DNA from: Sulfuricella denitrificans skB26
GTDB lineage: Bacteria; Pseudomonadota; Gammaproteobacteria; Burkholderiales; Sulfuricellaceae
Reading direction: 5' to 3'
DNA: 64,000 nt
Assembly (NCBI RefSeq): GCF_000297055.2
Contig: NC_022357.1
Location: 1,364,001 to 1,428,000, forward strand
The translations under genes and the position numbers were made by a program. Shown one piece after another: positions 25,527 to 34,950 of the stretch (positions are counted from its first letter, which is position 1; the number at the start of each line of letters is the position of its first letter). Below the pieces are notes generated by a model, which was not told the DNA's origin, ran no database searches, and worked only from the letters and a program-made list of their open reading frames with translations.

Positions 25527-25688
25527 TCAGGCGGCCTGTTTTTCATGCAAACCCTCCCACCCGATGCACGCTAGCCATACATATTGCGGAATCAAATCAA
25601 CGGGGTCAGCATCGCTATTGTTTTTAAACGGGCAATCCGCCACCAAGCGCCCCGGCGAACCGAAAACATTCTGGATTTCTGAATTCAT
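25527..25688 (-). CDS. Chimeric 53-aa ORF carrying a copied DUF2442-XRE C-terminus
   Basis: The first about 32 codons (MNSEIQNVFGSPGR...) match nothing in the window; the last 21 plus stop, IPQYVWLACIGWEGLHEKQAA, are identical in protein to the end of the gene at 23519, with DNA close but not identical. The join is at 25593. The frame is intact and its ATG overlaps the HEPN stop as ATGA, so it could be translated by coupling. It may be a deletion scar that fused another gene's start to a former second DUF2442-XRE gene, or a working small protein. Confidence 0.6.
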   Translation of the reverse strand: MNSEIQNVFGSPGRLVADCPFKNNSDADPVDLIPQYVWLACIGWEGLHEKQAA

Positions 25689-26086
25689 TGTGGCTTTTCA
25701 TTTTCTTCGACTATTGCATTCGCCCACTCCAAAATATCTTGCGCCAACGCCTCTGCTTCTTCGCGGGTGATAAGGGGAATTGTCTGATCGCCATAGCGAA
25801 ACTCGACCGCATAGGGGTTGAGTAGCCCCAGTTCTTCGGCGTTGCGTGGCAAAGAGATGCTGGCTTGTTCAATCCGGTCGGCGAGTTCGTAAAGGTCGTG
25901 GGTGCGGCGGAACTCTACCCCGTTGGCGAACAGAACGGCTTTCAGACATTTTTCGATGGTCTGCTGAGCATGAAAAATCGCGATGGCCTCGCGTATGTGA
26001 GGCGTTGCGGCCAGTGTTCGGAACGCGGCAAGATCTTCGCTTGCCAAGCTCAGGAAGCGGCGCGCTTCGTCAAGCGAGGCCGTCAT
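25685..26086 (-). CDS. HEPN domain toxin (HepT-like)
   Basis: 133 aa all-helical protein. Features of the COG2250-type HEPN family: AIFHAQQTIEKCLKAVLFANG and RTHDLYELADRI. A candidate RNase R-X4-6-H motif is Arg32...His39 (REAIAIFH). In MNT-HEPN pairs HEPN is an RNase toxin, silenced by AMPylation by its MNT partner. ATG 26086 lies inside the 3' end of the MNT gene (17-bp overlap). Confidence 0.85.
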   Translation of the reverse strand: MTASLDEARRFLSLASEDLAAFRTLAATPHIREAIAIFHAQQTIEKCLKAVLFANGVEFRRTHDLYELADRIEQASISLPRNAEELGLLNPYAVEFRYGDQTIPLITREEAEALAQDILEWANAIVEENEKPQ

Positions 26087-26390
26087 GCAGCACCTTCCCT
26101 TCCTTGACGGCCCAGTACAGCACGGTGCCGGGCACTTGGCTGCGGCGCATGGCTTCATCTTTGGAGTAGATCAGCACATCCACCCCGGTGCCGATTCGTC
26201 CGATGGCTTTGCGCAGTCGCAGGTATTCCGTCTTGTCGGCGACTTCCTGCTCGATGACCATCAGGTCGAGATCGGAACCTTCGTCCGCCGTCTCACGGGC
26301 GTAGGAGCCAAACAGGATCACCCGGCAAGGCGAGCTGGCTGCGGCGGCCAATCGTTCGGCAGCGGCCTGGATGGTTTGGGCGTCGAGCAT
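26070..26390 (-). CDS. MNT-type nucleotidyltransferase (MntA-like antitoxin)
   Basis: 106 aa minimal nucleotidyltransferase. The catalytic signature G-S-X10-D-X-D is complete: Gly28-Ser29 (LFGSYARE) and Asp40, Asp42 (GSDLDLMV); VDVLIYS holds the third Asp. In characterised MntA/HepT systems this enzyme transfers AMP to the HEPN toxin. It is encoded first and overlaps the HEPN gene. About 35 bp separate it from ettA. Confidence 0.88.
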   Translation of the reverse strand: MLDAQTIQAAAERLAAAASSPCRVILFGSYARETADEGSDLDLMVIEQEVADKTEYLRLRKAIGRIGTGVDVLIYSKDEAMRRSQVPGTVLYWAVKEGKVLHDGLA

Positions 26391-26425
26391 GGCGAGATCC
26401 CTTATTAAATTGCGATAATGACAGT

Positions 26426-28090
26426 CTACCTGCTAATCGGCTTGTACCGAATCCGCTTAGGCTTCGCGCCTTCTTCGCCCAGCCGCTTCCGCTTGTCCGC
26501 TTCGTATTCCTGATAGTTGCCGTCGAAGAAGGTCCATTTGGAATCGCCTTCGCAGGCGAGGATGTGGGTGGCGATACGGTCGAGGAACCAGCGGTCGTGG
26601 GAGATGACCAGTACGCAGCCGGCAAACTCGAGCAATGCGTCTTCCAGCGCGCGCAGGGTTTCCACGTCGAGGTCGTTGGAGGGTTCGTCGAGCAGCAGGA
26701 CGTTGCCGCCGGCGATCAGCGTCTGTGCCAGATGCAGGCGGCCGCGCTCGCCGCCGGAGAGCTGGCCAACCATCTTGCCCTGATCGGAACCCTTGAAGTT
26801 GAAGCGGCCGATGTAGGCGCGCGCCGGGGTTTCGTATTTGCCCACGGTGAGGATGTCGTTGCCGCCGGAGATCGCGTCGAACACGGTCTTGTCGTTCTGC
26901 AGCGAATCGCGCGCCTGATCGACGTGGGCGATCTTGACGGTGGTGCCGATCTTCACGGTGCCGCTGTCCGGCTGTTCCTTGCCGGTGATCAGCTTGAACA
27001 GCGTGGATTTGCCCGCGCCGTTCGGGCCGATGATGCCGACGATGGCGCCGGGCGGCACTTTGAAGCTGAGGTTGTCGATCAGCAGGCGGTCGCCAAAGGC
27101 TTTGCTGACGCCGTCGAACTCGATGACTTCGTTGCCGAGGCGTTCGCCGACGGGAATGAAGATTTCCTGCGTTTCATTACGCTGCTGGTGTTCCTGTGAA
27201 TTGAGTTCTTCGAAGCGGGCGATGCGCGCCTTGGATTTCGCCTGGCGTCCCTTGGGGTTTTGCCGCACCCATTCCAGTTCCTGCTTCATCGCCTTCATGT
27301 GGGCGTCGATCTGCTTGTTCTCGGTCGCCAGTCGCGCGCCTTTTTGTTCCAGCCAGCTCGAGTAGTTGCCTTTCCACGGGATGCCGTGGCCGCGGTCGAG
27401 TTCGAGTATCCATTCGGCGGCGTTGTCGAGGAAGTAGCGGTCGTGGGTGACAGCGACCACGGTGCCGGGGAAGCGCACCAGAAACTGCTCCAGCCAGTCT
27501 ACCGATTCGGCGTCAAGGTGGTTGGTGGGTTCGTCCAGCAGCAACATGTCGGGTTTTTCCAGCAGCAGCTTGCACAGTGCTACGCGGCGCTTCTCGCCGC
27601 CGGAAAGGAGCTCGATCTTCGCGTCCCACGGCGGCAGGCGCAGCGCGTCGGCGGCCACTTCCAGCTGATGTTCGGAATCGGAACCGGAGGTGGCGATGAT
27701 GGCCTCCAGTCGCCCCTGTTCCTCGGCCAGCTTGTCGAAGTCGGCATCCGGCTCGGCATAGGCGGCGTAGACTTCCTCCAGTTTCTGCTGGGCCTGCATC
27801 ACTTCGCCCAGAGCCGATTCGACTTCCTCGCGCACGGTCTTGGTCGGGTCGAGCTGCGGCTCCTGCGGCAGGTAGCCAATGGAGATGTTGGGCAGGTGCT
27901 GCACCTCGCCGTCGTATTCCTTGTCCACGCCCGCCATGATGCGCAGCACGGTGGACTTGCCGGAGCCGTTCAGGCCGAGCAGGCCGATCTTGGCGCCGGG
28001 AAAGAAACTGAGGGAGATATCCTTGATGATTTGACGCTTGGGAGGGACGATCTTGCTCACGCGGAGCATGGACATTACGTATTGGGCCAT
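26426..28090 (-). CDS. ettA: Energy-dependent translational throttle protein EttA (ABC-F ATPase)
   Basis: Soluble ABC-F protein that binds the ribosomal E site and gates the first elongation steps according to ATP/ADP. Two ABC cassettes: Walker A GLNGSGKST and GPNGAGKST, signatures LSGGEKRRVALCK and LSGGERGRLHLAQ, Walker B ends LLLDEPTNHLD and LLLDEPSNDLD. The inter-domain linker and arm region (residues about 240-310, rich in Lys/Arg/Glu) match EttA. 554 aa is the exact family length. Confidence 0.97.
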   Translation of the reverse strand: MAQYVMSMLRVSKIVPPKRQIIKDISLSFFPGAKIGLLGLNGSGKSTVLRIMAGVDKEYDGEVQHLPNISIGYLPQEPQLDPTKTVREEVESALGEVMQAQQKLEEVYAAYAEPDADFDKLAEEQGRLEAIIATSGSDSEHQLEVAADALRLPPWDAKIELLSGGEKRRVALCKLLLEKPDMLLLDEPTNHLDAESVDWLEQFLVRFPGTVVAVTHDRYFLDNAAEWILELDRGHGIPWKGNYSSWLEQKGARLATENKQIDAHMKAMKQELEWVRQNPKGRQAKSKARIARFEELNSQEHQQRNETQEIFIPVGERLGNEVIEFDGVSKAFGDRLLIDNLSFKVPPGAIVGIIGPNGAGKSTLFKLITGKEQPDSGTVKIGTTVKIAHVDQARDSLQNDKTVFDAISGGNDILTVGKYETPARAYIGRFNFKGSDQGKMVGQLSGGERGRLHLAQTLIAGGNVLLLDEPSNDLDVETLRALEDALLEFAGCVLVISHDRWFLDRIATHILACEGDSKWTFFDGNYQEYEADKRKRLGEEGAKPKRIRYKPISR

Positions 28091-28242
28091 GGTCTTGGAT
28101 TAGGTGCTAATGAAAAACCATAGCTTAACTCATGACGACGGGTTTTGGGAGTCAAGGAAATCAACAGTCATTTTTAGGCTTATAATTCGCCTGCGACCTT
28201 GATCGCACCTTTCATGAAACATTCTGGCCAGGACGACCTCTG

Positions 28243-29088
28243 ATGAATTACCGCCACGGCTATCATGCCGGCAACTTTTGCGACGTATTCAAACACCTCA
28301 TCCTGACGCTGCTGATCGAGCATTTCAAGCACAAGGAAAAGGGCTTTAGCGTGCTTGACGCACATGCCGGCGACGGCTCCTACAGCCTGCGCGGCGATTT
28401 GGCTGCCAAGACGGGTGAGGCGGAAGCGGGTATTTTGCGGGTGCTGGGAATGGCCCATCCTTCGCCGGTTCTCGCCGATTTTCTCAGCCTGGTGCGCCGT
28501 CTGGGTTTGCCGGATGCCGAGGGCAAGCTGACCAGCTATCCCGGCTCGCCGCGATTGGCGCGCGCGCTGCTGAGGCCTCAGGACAAGCTGCTGCTGAGCG
28601 ACATCCATCCGGATGCGTTGAGTTCGCTGGAGCGGTTGTTCCGCGACGACCGCCAGGTGCGTATCCAGGCGCTCGACGCCGCGCTGGCGCTGAAGTCGCA
28701 GTTGCCGCCGGAAAGCAGGCGCGCGCTGGTGCTGCTCGATCCGCCGTACGAAGAGCCGGACGAGTTCCGACGCCAGCTGACCGCCCTGAAAGAAGCTTAC
28801 AAACGCTTTCCCACCGGCACCTATGCCATCTGGTACCCGATAAAAAGCCCGGAGCCGGTACGGCATTTCCACCGTCAACTGGCTGCCAGCGGGATGAAAC
28901 CGATACTTACCACGGAAATCCACCTCGCCCCGCTAAACAACTTTCAGCTCAACGGCAGCGGCATGACGATTATCAATCCACCCTGGAAACTCGACAAACA
29001 ACTGGGTGAACTGTTGCCGGAACTGCTGGCCGCGCTGGGCGCGGAAAAAACCGGCAAAGTTCGTCTGGAATGGACCGTGCCGGAGTAA
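28243..29088 (+). CDS. rlmJ: 23S rRNA (adenine-2030-N6)-methyltransferase RlmJ
   Basis: Methylates A2030 of 23S rRNA. N-terminus MNYRHGYHAGNFCDVFKHLIL is diagnostic; motif I is VLDAHAGDGSY and the catalytic N6-adenine motif is DPPYEEPDEF. 281 aa, complete. It is divergent from ettA; TATAAT at 28181-28186 may be its -10 element, with no good -35. Confidence 0.96.
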   Translation: MNYRHGYHAGNFCDVFKHLILTLLIEHFKHKEKGFSVLDAHAGDGSYSLRGDLAAKTGEAEAGILRVLGMAHPSPVLADFLSLVRRLGLPDAEGKLTSYPGSPRLARALLRPQDKLLLSDIHPDALSSLERLFRDDRQVRIQALDAALALKSQLPPESRRALVLLDPPYEEPDEFRRQLTALKEAYKRFPTGTYAIWYPIKSPEPVRHFHRQLAASGMKPILTTEIHLAPLNNFQLNGSGMTIINPPWKLDKQLGELLPELLAALGAEKTGKVRLEWTVPE

Positions 29089-29155
29089 TGGGTCTTTCAT
29101 GATCTGCGCACCTGAACAGGGACTCTCGACGTTCTTTGCCTGGCTGGAGTGACAC

Positions 29156-29599
29156 ATGAACAAGTGGTCCATTTTCTTTCTGTTGTTCTCCGCTTTCGCC
29201 ACACAGCAAGTGCAGGCGGAAATCTACAAAATCATCGGCGCCGACGGCAAGGTGTCGTATGCCGACAAACCCTCTCAGTCCGCCACTGCCAAAACCGAGA
29301 AGTTAAAGGTCCAGACCTATTCCGGCACCCCCTCGGTTTCCTCGTTCAATGGTTCTGTCAAAAAAGTGACGATTCTGTCCGCGCAATGGTGCGGTGTCTG
29401 CCGGCAGGCCAAGGCTTATATGAGCAGCCGCAAGATCGCCTTCGAGGAATGGGATATCGACCAGTCCGACTATGCGCGCTCAAAAATGAGGGAGCTGGGC
29501 GCCAAGGGCGTTCCCGTCATCCTGGTTGGCAAGCAGAAAATGGTCGGCTTCTCTCCGGAAGGGCTGGATGACATGCTGCAAAAGGCGGGGGCGTTATGA
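29156..29599 (+). CDS. Exported glutaredoxin-like protein with DUF4124 N-terminus
   Basis: 147 aa. Signal peptide (to VQA-EIY), then a short DUF4124 unit (IYKIIGADGKVSYADKP) and a glutaredoxin domain from about residue 70 with active site WCGVC (Cys79, Cys82) and the cis-Pro loop KGVPVILVG. Placed in the periplasm it would act on protein thiols; DUF4124-glutaredoxin fusions are common in betaproteobacteria. Convergent with the nuclease gene. Confidence 0.88.
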   Translation: MNKWSIFFLLFSAFATQQVQAEIYKIIGADGKVSYADKPSQSATAKTEKLKVQTYSGTPSVSSFNGSVKKVTILSAQWCGVCRQAKAYMSSRKIAFEEWDIDQSDYARSKMRELGAKGVPVILVGKQKMVGFSPEGLDDMLQKAGAL

Positions 29600-29647
29600 T
29601 GGAGAGACAGGCAATGGGCAACTTGCCCACCATCTGAGAAATAGCAC

Positions 29648-30181
29648 TTATTTCCGCTGGAGTTCCCACGGCGGCACCGGATTGGAATCAGCCCACAACC
29701 CATTACGGTGAATCTTCGCTTCGAATTCTGCCCGCTCGTACTTTGATTGATCTTCCGGGGTTTGCTCTTTGGCATGGCCCCTGTACCACCAGGCCTGTCC
29801 GGTCTTGATTTGCTCCAGGCCGGCATCAAGCGTCTTGGGGCAGTCACGCTGGTTATGGCAGGGCGAATCAAACGGGGCGACCATGACTTTGCCGATAATG
29901 CGCCCATAGCGATCTCGTTTATTCCATTCGACCACCACGTCACGACCGTTTAGCAAAGCCCCCAGCATTTGATGTGAACGATTCCCGAACGCTTGAAACT
30001 TCTCCGGCGCATCTGTGCCAATTAACCATACCTTGTGTTGCTGGTTTGAGTAATCCTTAACGGTAATGGTGTCGCCATCCGTAATTTGAGTAACCCATCC
30101 CGTGAGCGTTTCAGCCTGGGCGATGGGTCCGAGGCTGGAAAAAATCAGAGTAGCAGCGAGAGTAAAGCAGCGTGTATTCAT
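29648..30181 (-). CDS. Exported staphylococcal-nuclease-like protein with altered active site
   Basis: 177 aa. Signal peptide ends AQA-ETL; SNase fold with calcium-site Asp35/Asp37 (TDGDTITV), LIGTDAPE with catalytic Glu60, and [11 protein letters not shown] carrying the second arginine. The first catalytic arginine, usually just before L-I/A-G-I-D, is Trp52 here (KVWLIG), so nuclease activity may be reduced or changed. Its ATG overlaps the recQ stop as ATGA, so it is co-transcribed with recQ. Confidence 0.85.
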   Translation of the reverse strand: MNTRCFTLAATLIFSSLGPIAQAETLTGWVTQITDGDTITVKDYSNQQHKVWLIGTDAPEKFQAFGNRSHQMLGALLNGRDVVVEWNKRDRYGRIIGKVMVAPFDSPCHNQRDCPKTLDAGLEQIKTGQAWWYRGHAKEQTPEDQSKYERAEFEAKIHRNGLWADSNPVPPWELQRK

Positions 30182-32028
30182 GTAGGAAAGGCCCCGTTTG
30201 TCTCATGCTCCAGTACCTGTAAAAACTCGTCGCCGTATTTCGCCAGCTTGGCCTGGCCCACGCCGGTGATTTCGCTCATTTCTCTCAGGGTGCCGGGGCG
30301 ACGGTTGAGAATTTCCAGCAAGGTGCTGTCGTGGAAGATGACGTAGGGCGGTACGCCTTGCTCGCGGGCGAGTTCGGTACGCTTGGCCTTGAGGGCTTGC
30401 CACAGCGGGTCTTCGTTGGCTCCGGCGAAGGCTTCGCGGGCGCGGGCGCCGCGTTCGGCCTTGCTGGTTCGGCTTTTCTTGGCCGGCTCGGCATCGCGCC
30501 GCAGCCAGACTTCCTGCTCGCCGCGCAATACCGGGCGGGATTCTTCGGTCAGGCGCAGGCCGCCGTAGGCTTCGATGTCTACGTTGAGCAGTCCGGCGGC
30601 GACCAGCTGGCGGTAGACGCTGCTCCATTGCGTTTGGCTGAGCGCCTGGCCGATGCCGAAGGTGGTGAGTTGCTGATGGTTGAATTGTTCGACTTTTGCT
30701 GTGGCCTTGCCGAGCAGGACGTCGATCAGGTGGACGACGCCGAAGCGCTGGCCGGTGCGGAAGACGCAGGAGAGCGCCATCTGTGCGGGCTGGGTGGCGT
30801 CCCAGGTGTCGACGGGTTCCAGGCAGTTGTCGCACTGGCCGCAGTCGCCGGGGTGTTCCTCGCCGAAATAGCGCAGGATGGTCTGGTGGCGGCAGGCGGT
30901 GGCCTCGCAGAAGCCGAGCAGGGCATCGAGCTTCTGCAGTTCGACCCGCTTGCGCTCGGCAGGGGCATCGCCGGAACTGAGCATCTGGCGCATTGAAACT
31001 ACATCGCCCAGGCCGTAGGTCATCCAGGCATCCGCAGGCAGGCCGTCGCGACCGGCGCGGCCGGTTTCCTGATAGTAGCCTTCCATGCTCTTGGGCAGGT
31101 CGAGATGGGCGACGAAGCGCACGTTGGGCTTGTCGATGCCCATGCCGAAAGCGACGGTGGCGACCATGATCACGCCTTCCTCGCGCAGGAAACGGCGCTG
31201 GTTGGCGTTGCGCGTGGCGGCGTCGAGGCCGGCATGGTAGGGCAGGGCATCCCAGCCTTTTTCCTTGAGCCAGGCGGCGGTCTCATCGACTTTTTTTCGC
31301 GACAGGCAATAAACGATGCCGGCATCGTTGGCGTGTTCGGTTTCCAGAAATGCTTGCAACTGGTTGCGGGCGTTGGCTTTCAGCGCCACCCGATAACGGA
31401 TGTTCGGACGGTCAAAGCTGGAGACGAACTGGTGGGCCTGTTCCAGCGCCAGACGCTCGACGATTTCGCGCCGGGTCGGGGCATCTGCCGTGGCCGTCAG
31501 TGCGATGCGCGGCACCGCCGGAAAACGCTCGTGCAGAACCGTCAATTCCCGGTATTCGGGGCGGAAGTCGTGCCCCCACTGCGATACGCAGTGGGCCTCG
31601 TCGATAGCGAACAACGCCAACCCCGGGCCGGCTTGCACTTGCTCCAGCGCACTCAGGAAATTGGCCATCAGCAGGCGCTCCGGGGCCACATAGAGAATGT
31701 CCAGGTCGCCGCGCATCAGGCGACCAAATACGTCACGGGCAGCATCGGCGGCCAGGCTGGAGTTGAGGAAGGCAGCCTTGACTCCGAGTTGCTTGAGGGC
31801 GTCTACCTGGTCCTGCATCAGCGCGATCAACGGCGACACCACGATGCCGACACCGTGCCGCAACAGCGCGGGGAGTTGGTAGCACAGGGATTTTCCTCCG
31901 CCGGTCGGCATCAGCACCAGCGCGTCGCCACCCGACGTGACGTGTTCGACGATGGCCTGCTGCTCGTCGCGGAAAGCGCTGTAGCCGAAAACGTCGTGGA
32001 GGATTTGCTGGGCGGAGGGGGAGGGCAT
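30178..32028 (-). CDS. recQ: ATP-dependent DNA helicase RecQ
   Basis: 3'-5' helicase of recombination repair. Walker [11 protein letters not shown] (42-51), DEAH (143-146) with the aromatic-rich loop CVSQWGHDF, helicase motif [12 protein letters not shown], the zinc-binding cysteines ([13 protein letters not shown] ... CGQCDNC), a winged-helix domain, and one HRDC domain at the end ([13 protein letters not shown]). 616 aa, full length. Followed with overlap by the nuclease-like gene. Confidence 0.97.
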   Translation of the reverse strand: MPSPSAQQILHDVFGYSAFRDEQQAIVEHVTSGGDALVLMPTGGGKSLCYQLPALLRHGVGIVVSPLIALMQDQVDALKQLGVKAAFLNSSLAADAARDVFGRLMRGDLDILYVAPERLLMANFLSALEQVQAGPGLALFAIDEAHCVSQWGHDFRPEYRELTVLHERFPAVPRIALTATADAPTRREIVERLALEQAHQFVSSFDRPNIRYRVALKANARNQLQAFLETEHANDAGIVYCLSRKKVDETAAWLKEKGWDALPYHAGLDAATRNANQRRFLREEGVIMVATVAFGMGIDKPNVRFVAHLDLPKSMEGYYQETGRAGRDGLPADAWMTYGLGDVVSMRQMLSSGDAPAERKRVELQKLDALLGFCEATACRHQTILRYFGEEHPGDCGQCDNCLEPVDTWDATQPAQMALSCVFRTGQRFGVVHLIDVLLGKATAKVEQFNHQQLTTFGIGQALSQTQWSSVYRQLVAAGLLNVDIEAYGGLRLTEESRPVLRGEQEVWLRRDAEPAKKSRTSKAERGARAREAFAGANEDPLWQALKAKRTELAREQGVPPYVIFHDSTLLEILNRRPGTLREMSEITGVGQAKLAKYGDEFLQVLEHETNGAFPT

Positions 32029-32238
32029 GGGCGGTCGAGCGGATAAAATGCTATTTTACCCTTTCATAGTCTTCCCGGGTTATGCAATGCGCAGAGTCGG
32101 CTCTGACATGTTAGGGCGCAGTTGTGTATTGTTTCTGTTAAACTAACTAGTCTTAGATCGGTACAAAAGAGTCTGGCTTCCAAGCTAAGCTTTATTTCCT
32201 TCCTTGATCACGAATACCAACTTAAAGGGTGATATAAC

Positions 32239-32400
32239 TTGGCAAAACCTAATTTTCAATATGAAAAGCGTCAGAAAGAGCTGGAAAAGAAAAGAAAAAA
32301 AGAAGAAAAAGCTCAGCAGAAATTGAATAAAAACCAGCCCCAGGAAAACCCCGCTCAATCTCCGGATGAGGGCAGCGCCAATCCGCCTCCGGCTGAGTAA
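32239..32400 (+). CDS. Small lysine-rich hypothetical protein
   Basis: 53 aa, start TTG 32239 with AAAGGG upstream. It begins MAKPNFQYEKRQKELEKK, then an almost unbroken Lys/Glu/Arg/Gln helix, and ends in a Pro/Asn-rich tail. Short proteins starting MAKPN-x-x-x-EKRQ-K-EL are common in betaproteobacteria, which supports reality, but their role is unknown; the charge suggests RNA or ribosome binding. Its 3' end faces the beta-CASP gene. Confidence 0.75.
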   Translation: MAKPNFQYEKRQKELEKKRKKEEKAQQKLNKNQPQENPAQSPDEGSANPPPAE

Positions 32401-32417
32401 AGTGTTATGCTTTTTCC

Positions 32418-33839
32418 TCAGTCATTTTTACAAATGATGGCTGATTCCCCCATGGCGGGTATGGTGACTTCCCAGTTCATTTTCTTGATATAGTCAGCCA
32501 ACGTCTGGGCGGCGTGCAGTTCGCCGTGAACCACGAAGGTTTGGCCGGGCGGCCGCTTGAACTGTTTGAGCCAGTGCAGCAAGGCGGCCTGGTCGGCATG
32601 GGCCGAGAACCCGCCGATAGTGTAAATCTCTGCGCGCACGGGAATTTCCTTGCCATAAATGCGCGCCGTTTTCGCCCCATCCACCAACCGCCTTCCCAGC
32701 GTGCCCTGGGCCTGGAAGCCGGTGATCAGGATGGTGTTCTGTCTTTTTCCCAAGTTGTTGATCAAGTGAAACTTGATGCGTCCGGCATCGCACATGCCGC
32801 TGGCGGAAATAATGATTGCGCCTGAATGGATGCTGTTCAGCGCAATGGATTCTTCCGCGCTACCGGTAAAAGTGAGTTTCAGCGGAACGTGATTCTTTGC
32901 TTGCCAGGCGGTGAGTTCCCTTGCCTCCTCGTCGAACATTTCCATGTGCCGCATGGTGATATCCGTGGCTTTGGTCGCCATCGGCGAATCCACATAAACG
33001 GTCAGATTCTTGAACCGCCCCTGGCGGGTGAGTTCATGAAGAAAGTAGATGATTTCCTGCGTACGGCCCACAGCGAAGGCAGGAATGATGACATTGCCTT
33101 TTTTTCGGAGCAGCGTGTCATTGATGGCATGTACGAACTCTTCGGCGGTCGCGGGCAGGTCTTTGTGCAAGCGGTCGCCGTAGGTGGATTCGACGAAAAG
33201 GATGTCGGCTTCTTCGATTATGGTGGGGTCGCGCAGGATGGGTTGACCGGGCTGCCCCAGATCTCCCGAGAAGACCAGCTTGGTCTGCTTGCCTCCAGCC
33301 TTGACCCATACTTCGATAATGGCCGATCCCAGAATATGGCCGGCATCCCGGAAGCTACATTGTACTGAAGGGTGCGGGGAGATCTGCGTATCGTAGGAAA
33401 CCGGCTCCAGTCTGCCCAGACAAATTTCCGCTTCGGCCATGCTGTACAGTGGAGCGGCTTCCGCACTGAACTTGCGCTTCTTCCTGGGGTTTTCCTCCCG
33501 GCGGCGGTTTTCCCTGCTGGCTTCGATTTCCTGAATGTGGGCGGAATCCGGCAGCATCACGCCCAGCAGATCGGCGGTCGCGGTCGTAGTGTAAATCTGA
33601 CCGTCAAAACCTGCTGCAACCAGTTTGGGCAGCAAACCGCTGTGGTCGATGTGGGCGTGAGTCAGCAAGACAAAAGCGATCTCCCGGGGATTGAACTTGA
33701 AAGGCTGCGCGTTAAGTTTGTCAGCCTCGCGGCCACCCTGGAACATGCCGCAATCCACCAGGAATTTGACCTCCCCGGTTTCGATCAGATAGCAGGATCC
33801 GGTGACTTGCTGTGCGGCGCCGAGGAAGGAAATTTTCAT
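32418..33839 (-). CDS. Metallo-beta-lactamase / beta-CASP ribonuclease (CPSF-like)
   Basis: 473 aa, cytoplasmic. MBL core: THAHIDHSG (H-x-H-x-D-H zinc motif, near residue 60), FRDAGHILGSA, and SGDLG. The beta-CASP cap and RNA-specificity motifs follow (IPAFAVGRTQEI, ISASGMCDAGR, GGFSAHADQ, VVHGE). This is the family of archaeal/bacterial CPSF-73 homologues, acting as RNA endo- or exonuclease. Targets in this organism are unknown. Confidence 0.92.
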   Translation of the reverse strand: MKISFLGAAQQVTGSCYLIETGEVKFLVDCGMFQGGREADKLNAQPFKFNPREIAFVLLTHAHIDHSGLLPKLVAAGFDGQIYTTTATADLLGVMLPDSAHIQEIEASRENRRREENPRKKRKFSAEAAPLYSMAEAEICLGRLEPVSYDTQISPHPSVQCSFRDAGHILGSAIIEVWVKAGGKQTKLVFSGDLGQPGQPILRDPTIIEEADILFVESTYGDRLHKDLPATAEEFVHAINDTLLRKKGNVIIPAFAVGRTQEIIYFLHELTRQGRFKNLTVYVDSPMATKATDITMRHMEMFDEEARELTAWQAKNHVPLKLTFTGSAEESIALNSIHSGAIIISASGMCDAGRIKFHLINNLGKRQNTILITGFQAQGTLGRRLVDGAKTARIYGKEIPVRAEIYTIGGFSAHADQAALLHWLKQFKRPPGQTFVVHGELHAAQTLADYIKKMNWEVTIPAMGESAIICKND

Positions 33840-33863
33840 TGTGTCCTCCGGGTGTGTCTGGGG

Positions 33864-34880
33864 CTAAACTGGGTAGGGCAGGGGCAGGAAGTGCAGGGCC
33901 GGACCCTCCGGGAGTTTAAAGTGTATCGCGCCGGCGTCCACGCTGCTGGTGGGAATTACCGCCAGCAGATCATAGCCACCATCGGGAGCGGGCTGGGCAT
34001 TCACCACCATGCCTGTCGTCGACTCTGCGCCGAACAACTCATCTCCAGGCTGGGGCACATTGTCCGAGTCGAGATGGGCGAGATACAAACGGCGTTTGAC
34101 CTTGCCGAGGTATTGCGTACGCGCCACGATTTCCTGTCCGGTGTAGCATCCCTTGTTGAAGCTGACACCGCCGATGGCTTCGAAATTCGCCATTTGCGGG
34201 GTGAACTGTTCCTGGGTCTGGGGCAGGATGACGGGGATGCCTGCATGAATTTCCAGCCATTCCCAGCAGGCGCTGCCAACTGGGGTGGCTTGAGCACTTA
34301 ATTCCTCCCACAGAGCAGGCCCTTGCTCCGGGGTTACAGCGATCTCGAAGCGCGTTGCGCCGAGGCGGATGATCGTCCCCCTGTCGTGGCGAACGACGCC
34401 CAGTACATCAGATGGCAGTGCGCCGATGGCGGCTTGCAACAAGGCTTCGGCGCCCATGCCGGCCACACCGAGGCGAACCGATTCATCGCTGGCATCACGC
34501 ACTTTGACCTTGGCGCGCAGCACGTACATCGTCAGCCGCTTCTGGATACCGGCTTGCAGGGTGGCGGGTAGTTGCAGAAAATAACCATCAGCGTCCCGCC
34601 ATAGCAGGAAGCTCGCCAGCATCCGGCCTTTGGGCGTGCACAAGCTGTTGTATTGGGCGCGGTCGGTGGCCATCCTGACATCGTTGGTGGTCTGGCCTTG
34701 CAGAAAGGTCTGACTGTCTTCGCCATTGAAGCCGATCACTCCGCGATGGGATAGGTCGGTGAGGATGGTGCCGGACTGTGCAGCCAGCAATTCTTTTTCC
34801 GGATTGCCGAAATGAATGGCATGATCGTCTGCCAGGGTGGCACCCGCTTTAACGAGATGGTCTTTCCAGGTGTGGTTCAT
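33864..34880 (-). CDS. ygfZ: tRNA-modifying folate-binding protein YgfZ
   Basis: Folate-dependent protein needed for iron-sulfur enzymes such as MiaB. GcvT-like fold; the diagnostic motif K-G-C-Y-x-G-Q-E appears as NKGCYTGQEIVARTQYLG, with its cysteine intact. 338 aa. In gamma- and betaproteobacteria this gene tends to sit near ygfX and nadB, as here. Between ygfZ and the ygfX-like gene there is no sdhE (ygfY), which stands there in E. coli. Confidence 0.93.
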   Translation of the reverse strand: MNHTWKDHLVKAGATLADDHAIHFGNPEKELLAAQSGTILTDLSHRGVIGFNGEDSQTFLQGQTTNDVRMATDRAQYNSLCTPKGRMLASFLLWRDADGYFLQLPATLQAGIQKRLTMYVLRAKVKVRDASDESVRLGVAGMGAEALLQAAIGALPSDVLGVVRHDRGTIIRLGATRFEIAVTPEQGPALWEELSAQATPVGSACWEWLEIHAGIPVILPQTQEQFTPQMANFEAIGGVSFNKGCYTGQEIVARTQYLGKVKRRLYLAHLDSDNVPQPGDELFGAESTTGMVVNAQPAPDGGYDLLAVIPTSSVDAGAIHFKLPEGPALHFLPLPYPV

Positions 34881-34950
34881 ATTTTGACGGAGTTTTGATA
34901 GTGATGTTGGTTAACATAAGGCCAATTAGCCATTTTTACAAGGGTTGCAG

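Noticed and set aside
26564-28123. Long plus-strand ORFs opposite ettA
   Set aside because: Antisense shadows of ettA; composition is Gly/Val/Ala/Asp-rich without domain features.
30331-32046. Long plus-strand ORFs opposite recQ
   Set aside because: They mirror the recQ codons in GC-rich DNA and have no recognisable motifs.
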